Notes under the pieces: model-generated | Databases searched by the model: none | Seen by the model: the letters and a program-made list of their open reading frames with translations, nothing else | What the model was told of the DNA's origin: nothing | Shown here: piece by piece, positions 59,823-64,000 of the stretch | Position numbering within the stretch: position 1 is the stretch's first letter | Layout: every line of letters starts with the position of its first letter | Program-made: the position numbers and the translations under genes | NCBI GenBank assembly: GCA_951812925.1 | Contig: OX638369.1 | Coordinates: 28,756,392 to 28,820,391 of the forward strand | Length of the DNA: 64,000 nt | DNA from: Calliopum simillimum | Lineage: Eukaryota; Arthropoda; Insecta; Diptera; Lauxaniidae | Direction of reading: 5' to 3'

Positions 59823-60782
59823 CACGGTGCTCTTAAACAGTCGATAGGTTTTTTGCCTTGTGGAGAAAATCTGTGAATGGGGTTTCATTTGTATTAGTTT
59901 AGTGGTCTGGAATATGCAAGCCCCGAAATCGTAGCTGATCATCCCCGCGAAATATCGCAAAAATACATATCCCATATAAAAAAAAAAAAAAAAAATCGAA
60001 AAAAAACGCAACAAATAAATATAAAAATAGTTATATATAATGTATTTTGCACTGTTGAATCCAAATCCGGCCTTAGAACTGCTATATCTCATACGGTTTT
60101 TGAGATATCTTACCCTAGACAAGGAAAAAGAGCTGATGCTTTGTTTTATTGCTGTGTTTTGGAGCTATATAACAGGACGCATATCCATAAATTCTGATGC
60201 AGAAATGGAAAGCTCTAATCAATCTTCTAAAACTAATTCAAATAATGTCGATAGCTTTATTTTTCTCGGAGATATTCTAACCTAAAAAGTTAAAAAAGTG
60301 CAAAAAACGTGTTTTGTCATTATTTCAGTCTACGATATTTCGGAGAAAAATTAAGATATTGATATAATTTAAATGTGGTTTTAAAGAAAAAGATTAGATC
60401 TTTTAGATAATGTATTGAATTTTGCGTATGAATGTTCTATATTCTAGTTATATAGCTTAAAAATATAGCAAAAACGGTCTCTTTTCCTTGTTTAGGCTAA
60501 GATATCTCAAAAACCGTATGAGATATAGCAATTTTAAGGCCGGATTCAGATTCAGCATTGCAAAATACATTAAATATAACTATTTTTATATATGTTTGTT
60601 GCGTTTTTTTCCGATTTTTTTTTTTTTTATATGGGATATGTATTTTTGCGATATTTCGCGAGGATGATCAGCTACGATTTCGGGGTTTGCATTTTTCAGA
60701 CCACTAAACTAATACAAATGAAACCCCATTCACAGATTTTCCACATAGCCAAAAAACCTATCGACTGTTTAAGAGCACCGTG
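59823..60782. mobile_element. 960-bp foldback element with CACGGTG ends
   Basis: The two halves are inverted copies. CACGGTGCTCTTAAACAGTC from 59823 is matched on the minus strand from 60782, and similarity is very high for about 310 bp inward, through CCCCGAAATCGTAGCTGATC and ATATCGCAAAAATACATATC. It then declines, but traces persist to a centre near 60302. TGTG flanks both sides (59819-59822 and 60783-60786), within TG-rich sequence. Reading frames on opposite strands (59784-60122 minus, 60592-60990 plus) share the peptide YMGYVFLRYFA because they are the two arms. No transposase is encoded. Confidence 0.8.
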
Positions 60783-61384
60783 TGTGTTAAAGATATGCGC
60801 ATTTTTTTGCATGCTGAAATTTTTTCCAGAAACGCGTTTTTTTACAAAAATTTGGTTGTTTTATGTGGTTTTTATTCTTATTTTTTTAATAACCGAATAC
60901 TTGTGTTTTATTGAAAAATATACGCCAGCAGTTAAACTATCAATTAAGGCGCATTTTTTGCAATCGAAATTCAATACCACCAGCATTTGACCTAAATAAT
61001 ATTGTTGATTTTTTTAGCAGCAACATGCAATTTTTAAAAAACAAAACAACAAAATATTGTTTAATATATGCTACTCAATGAAACCAAAGAGCAAGCAATC
61101 AATTTCAAAAATATAGATGTTCATTAAAAAGTACCTACATATATATACGGATCATTTGTAAGGCTTACAAAATAAAAAGAAAACAGAATTACATACATAA
61201 TATTTATGGTTAACTAGGATTTTCTTTTTTTTTGGGTGCAGTTTATATACGTATAAAATCTCATCTATGTGTCTTAAATAGCTTCAGAGGTTTGACGTTT
61301 TTTTAAAGGCTTCGCACTACCCATTTTTACCTTGGTCATTATTTGACCCTATATTCTTAATACATATACCAAATCTTATCCCTG
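60783..61384. other. Spacer, nothing recognised
   Basis: AT-rich with no supported feature. Confidence 0.5.
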
Positions 61385-62060
61385 TTCGTTGAATATTTTC
61401 AGAGATATGATAAATTCATTTTTTTTGGAAACATGAAAACAACGAAAAAAAAAAATTTTTTTAAATTATTGGTTTTGTCATCAAAGGGGGCACTCGTAGT
61501 TGAAAAAATTTTTTTCACTAAAATGTCGTAAAAATAATGAAAAGCGTAGAATCACGAAAAATATATTTTTTTTTTTACAATAATTTTTGGTTCCGACATA
61601 AATGGGGGACCGTTGGTTTATAAAAAATTTTGTCTCACAAAAATGCCGTAATAAGTAATGAAACGCGTAGAAAACTCGAAGGAAACGAAAAAAAAAATTT
61701 TTAAATTTTTTGTTCCGTCATCCGAGGGGGGACCCTTAGGTGAAAAAAATTGTTTTCCACTAAAATGTCTCAAAAAGTCAAGAAACGCGTAGAAAGCCCG
61801 AAAAAAACGATAAAACATTTTTTTTAATTTTTTGTTCCGTCATCCGAAGGGGGACCCTTAGGTGATATAAAAATTTTTTTACACTCAAGTCGTAAAAATC
61901 ATGAAACGCGTAGAAACATGAAAAAAGGAAAAAATTTTTTTTTTTTTTTTAATTTTTGGTTCCGACTTCAACGGACCTTTGGGTGAGAAAAATTTTTTTC
62001 CCCAAAAAGGTCGTAAAAAGTCATAAAACGCTTAGAAAACATAAACATTTTTTTTTTCTT
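61385..62060 (-). mobile_element. Tandem-core repeat family, locus C (inverted)
   Basis: Five units of about 120 bp lie in the orientation opposite to loci A and B. Landmarks on the plus strand are GTTCCGTCATCCGA (61707 and 61830), TTGGTTCCGAC (61585 and 61955), GGGGACCCTTAGGTGA and AAACGCGTAGAAA. The left boundary carries TTCAGAGATATGATAAATTC followed by TTTTTTTTGGAAACATGAAA, the reverse complement of the right flank of locus B, so the same element end is present in both. A frame at 61618-61818 minus is the repeat. Confidence 0.75.
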
Positions 62061-62239
62061 AATATCGAAAAAAAATTTTGGTTTAAGGAAATATGTATTT
62101 GAAACTATTTTAAGTTATCAAATTTGTTTCTCTTAAAATAAATATACTGTAAGAAGCAAAACTGTCAACATAATTGCTATTTTTGACGTAGTACTGCTAT
62201 AGCGTATGTAATTATTGTAAGATCAATGATATTTTTTTT

Positions 62240-63081
62240 ATGGAATTTAGTGTGCGTTAGTAGATTGGTTTGTATGGGCATAATACAAATTTTATATAAA
62301 GAGGCTTAAAATACTTTCATATGAACTTCCAATTTTTAAGCACATTATCGATTGTGTGCAGCTGTATTTTACCAATGGCTTCACGAATATTGTCCTTTAA
62401 AGCGTAAATTGTCTCTGGCTTGTCGGCGTAACACTTATCTTTGAGGGCACCCCACAAATAATAGTCCAACGGTGTCAAATCGCAGCTCCGAGGTGGCCAA
62501 ACGAGATCAGCTCTGCGGTTGATAATGCGATCTTCAAAAACAGGGAGCAGAACATCGAGTGTAGCTTCGGCTGTGTGGCACGAAGCGCCGTACTGTTGAA
62601 ACCAAATGTTGCCAATATCCTCCTCTTCAATTTTTGTGAACAAAAATTTGTTCAACATGGCTTGATTACGATCGCCATTGACTGTAACGGCCAGTCCTTG
62701 CTTATTTTCGAAGAAAAATGGCCCAATTATAGCTCTGGACCAAAACCCGCACCAAACAGTGACTCGTTTTGGGTGCAGCGGCTTTTCAATGTATGCGTGC
62801 GAGTTTTCCATGCCCCAAATGCGCAATTTTGCTTGTTTACATACCCTCCAAGATCAAAATGAGCTTCATCTGAAAAGATGATTTTTTTGGCAAAATCGGT
62901 ATCTTCTGTAAGTCGATTGCAGACCCACTTAGCGAAGCGTTGCTTAAGCGTATACACAACCATATTCGTTCAGCGGAAGGATAAAACTAATTATCTGTCA
63001 AATCAGACATGAGCTAAGTGTTGCCATTCACCAAAATAAGCAATAGTTGAAAAAAAAAAAAACGTTAGATGGCGGACCCTG
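62240..63081 (-). mobile_element. Internally deleted DD41D mariner copy
   Basis: The upstream end is preserved: on the minus strand the element starts CAGGGTCCGCCATCTAACGT at 63081 with TA outside (63082-63083), followed by a short leader and the transposase start. No matching CAGGGTCCGCC end exists downstream of the gene (searched by eye to about 62200), so that end is deleted or decayed and the left boundary given is approximate. Confidence 0.65.
62317..62963 (-). pseudogene. DD41D (rosa-type) mariner transposase pseudogene
   Basis: The catalytic part of a Tc1/mariner transposase. From the ATG at 62961-62963 it reads MVVYTLKQRFAKWVC, then FSDEAHFDLGGYVNKQN with the first Asp. A one-base loss near 62828 shifts the frame to VTVWCGFWSR, then VTVNGDR, FQQYGASCHTA and WPPRSCDLTPLDYYLWG. 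The spacing from the second catalytic site to LDYYLWG is 41 residues, the DD41D class known from Ceratitis and other insects. The second Asp is replaced by Tyr (codon at 62590-62592, one base change). The DNA-binding N-terminal half is missing: the start motif runs directly into the block preceding FSDEAH. The C-terminus stops at LKNWKFI, shorter than family members. Confidence 0.88.
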
Positions 63082-63083
63082 TA

Positions 63084-64000
63084 TAAAATTTAAACCAAAA
63101 TACATAGTATAAATTGTATTTATACTTTTTGTGTATACATTTTATACGAACAAGTATTAACGATTTGTATACCAAATTGAAGCATTTATTTTATACCAAG
63201 TTTGGCGTGAATCTGCATTCATTCCAATTTGGTTTGAATTTGACACCCAAACTTTTTGCTGTGTAAATTTAAAAAAACAGAGCATAAGTAGTCCCGAAAA
63301 AAATATTATTAAATAAAATCTTTTTTTGCATAGCTACCTTCACTGCGAAATTTGGGAGTGTAATAGAAAGAAGTTCATCTTTTTGTTTGCGTACCTGAAA
63401 TAGAAATAAAAAATATTGTCTTCATTTGTATTATGACATAATTAAAAATTTCTTCTAAAATAGATTAACATAAAGTTAGGTTTCATAAAATGCATATCTA
63501 CATAGTTTTGAGTTAACTCGTAAGCAGTAGTTGGTGAAATAAATTTCGATGTTGTAAAACTATAAAATAATTTCACTTAATTATGGAGACACGATAGGGC
63601 CATAAAAAACTCCCATTGTCATAAAAAATGTGGCAAAAGTAATATGACAGCAGTAAAACAGTAAAAGAAAACTAACCACAGACAGTAGGTGCAGTTAATA
63701 TGACATTAAACAATGGGAAAAAAGAAAGGCAACTACGAATGGATAACATTTTATTAAAATTATGATTAAATGTAGACTACAGTCACAAGGAAATAGGAAA
63801 CAATTTGAAGGCCTTTTAATGCGGGCTTTTCTTTTTTGATTGAACTTCAGTAGGAAGTGAAGGCAAACACCTGCTAAAGATAGCAGTGATGATTTGCTGT
63901 AGTGATAATAGGGCAACGGTGGCAGCAAAAAGAGAACAGGTTCAATTATGTTATATGTATAAAAATAGAAAGAAATTGGATGAAATTGCCTTTAATAATA
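63084..64000. other. Terminal AT-rich stretch
   Basis: Near 63109-63127 GTATAAAT pairs with ATTTATAC as a small hairpin within a TATAC-rich patch (63084-63200). A minus-strand frame at 63695-63928 has no recognisable domain. Nothing else supported. Confidence 0.45.

Overview
The window is strongly AT-rich eukaryotic DNA. It contains no complete host gene, rRNA or canonical tRNA that I can support. It looks like intergenic or intronic DNA from a cyclorrhaphan fly, and a tephritid-like or other large-genome dipteran is my best guess. The reasons are two mariner relics (one mauritiana-type, one DD41D rosa-type), a CR1/L2-like LINE, a gypsy-type solo LTR, a repeat carrying the fly-typical motif GATATAGCCATGTCCGTCTG, and many CAG/CAA/TTG runs. 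The species assignment is inference. All longer open frames are transposon pseudogenes or by-products of tandem repeats.

Layout, 1-20 kb: two MITE-like elements (1675-1963; 2101-2473 with piggyBac-like TTAA), copy 1 of a GTGTCCCATAA-ended MITE (3635-4079), copy 1 of a TATACCCTACAC repeat (5143-5943), a 463-bp tandem array (5960-7330), a long foldback element with hairpin ends (8597-9268), a GGATGTTTT minisatellite in inverted arrangement (10570-11945), a single-arm relic of the foldback (12552-12790), a 1.5-kb heptanucleotide array made of sharply bounded single-base variant blocks (15205-16729), and T-rich tandem repeats (18365-19960).

Layout, 20-46 kb: tRNA-like sequences (23282-23308 and 23419-23493), a 253-bp tandem duplication (23512-24012), a TIR-element end interrupted by a solo LTR (26539-27213), a tandem-core mobile repeat (29290-30115), a 20-bp minisatellite split by a 5'-truncated LINE (32740-36190), a 140-185-bp tandem repeat (39240-39860), copy 2 of the TATACCC repeat (40335-40962), a 370-bp higher-order repeat rich in TGACTC (42700-44340), and copy 2 of the GTGTCCCATAA MITE (45303-45660).

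Layout, 46-64 kb: a 2.5-kb element with ~60-bp TIRs and a short relic resembling the C-terminal block of RAG1/Transib transposases (46993-49463), a mariner with both TIRs and a TA duplication but a broken transposase (50605-51899), two loci of a ~150-bp tandem family, one in a dimeric ABAB arrangement (54450-57520), a near-palindromic foldback ending in CACGGTG (59823-60782), an inverted copy of the tandem-core repeat (61385-62060), and an internally deleted DD41D mariner with a mutated catalytic residue (62317-63081).

There are no operons or working pathways to relate. What ties the window together is layered repeat biology: nested insertions, foldback elements, and several unrelated tandem families, some of which appear to travel inside mobile elements. 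All positions come from reading the sequence by eye; boundaries without an exact TIR or duplication are good to about 10-30 bases.
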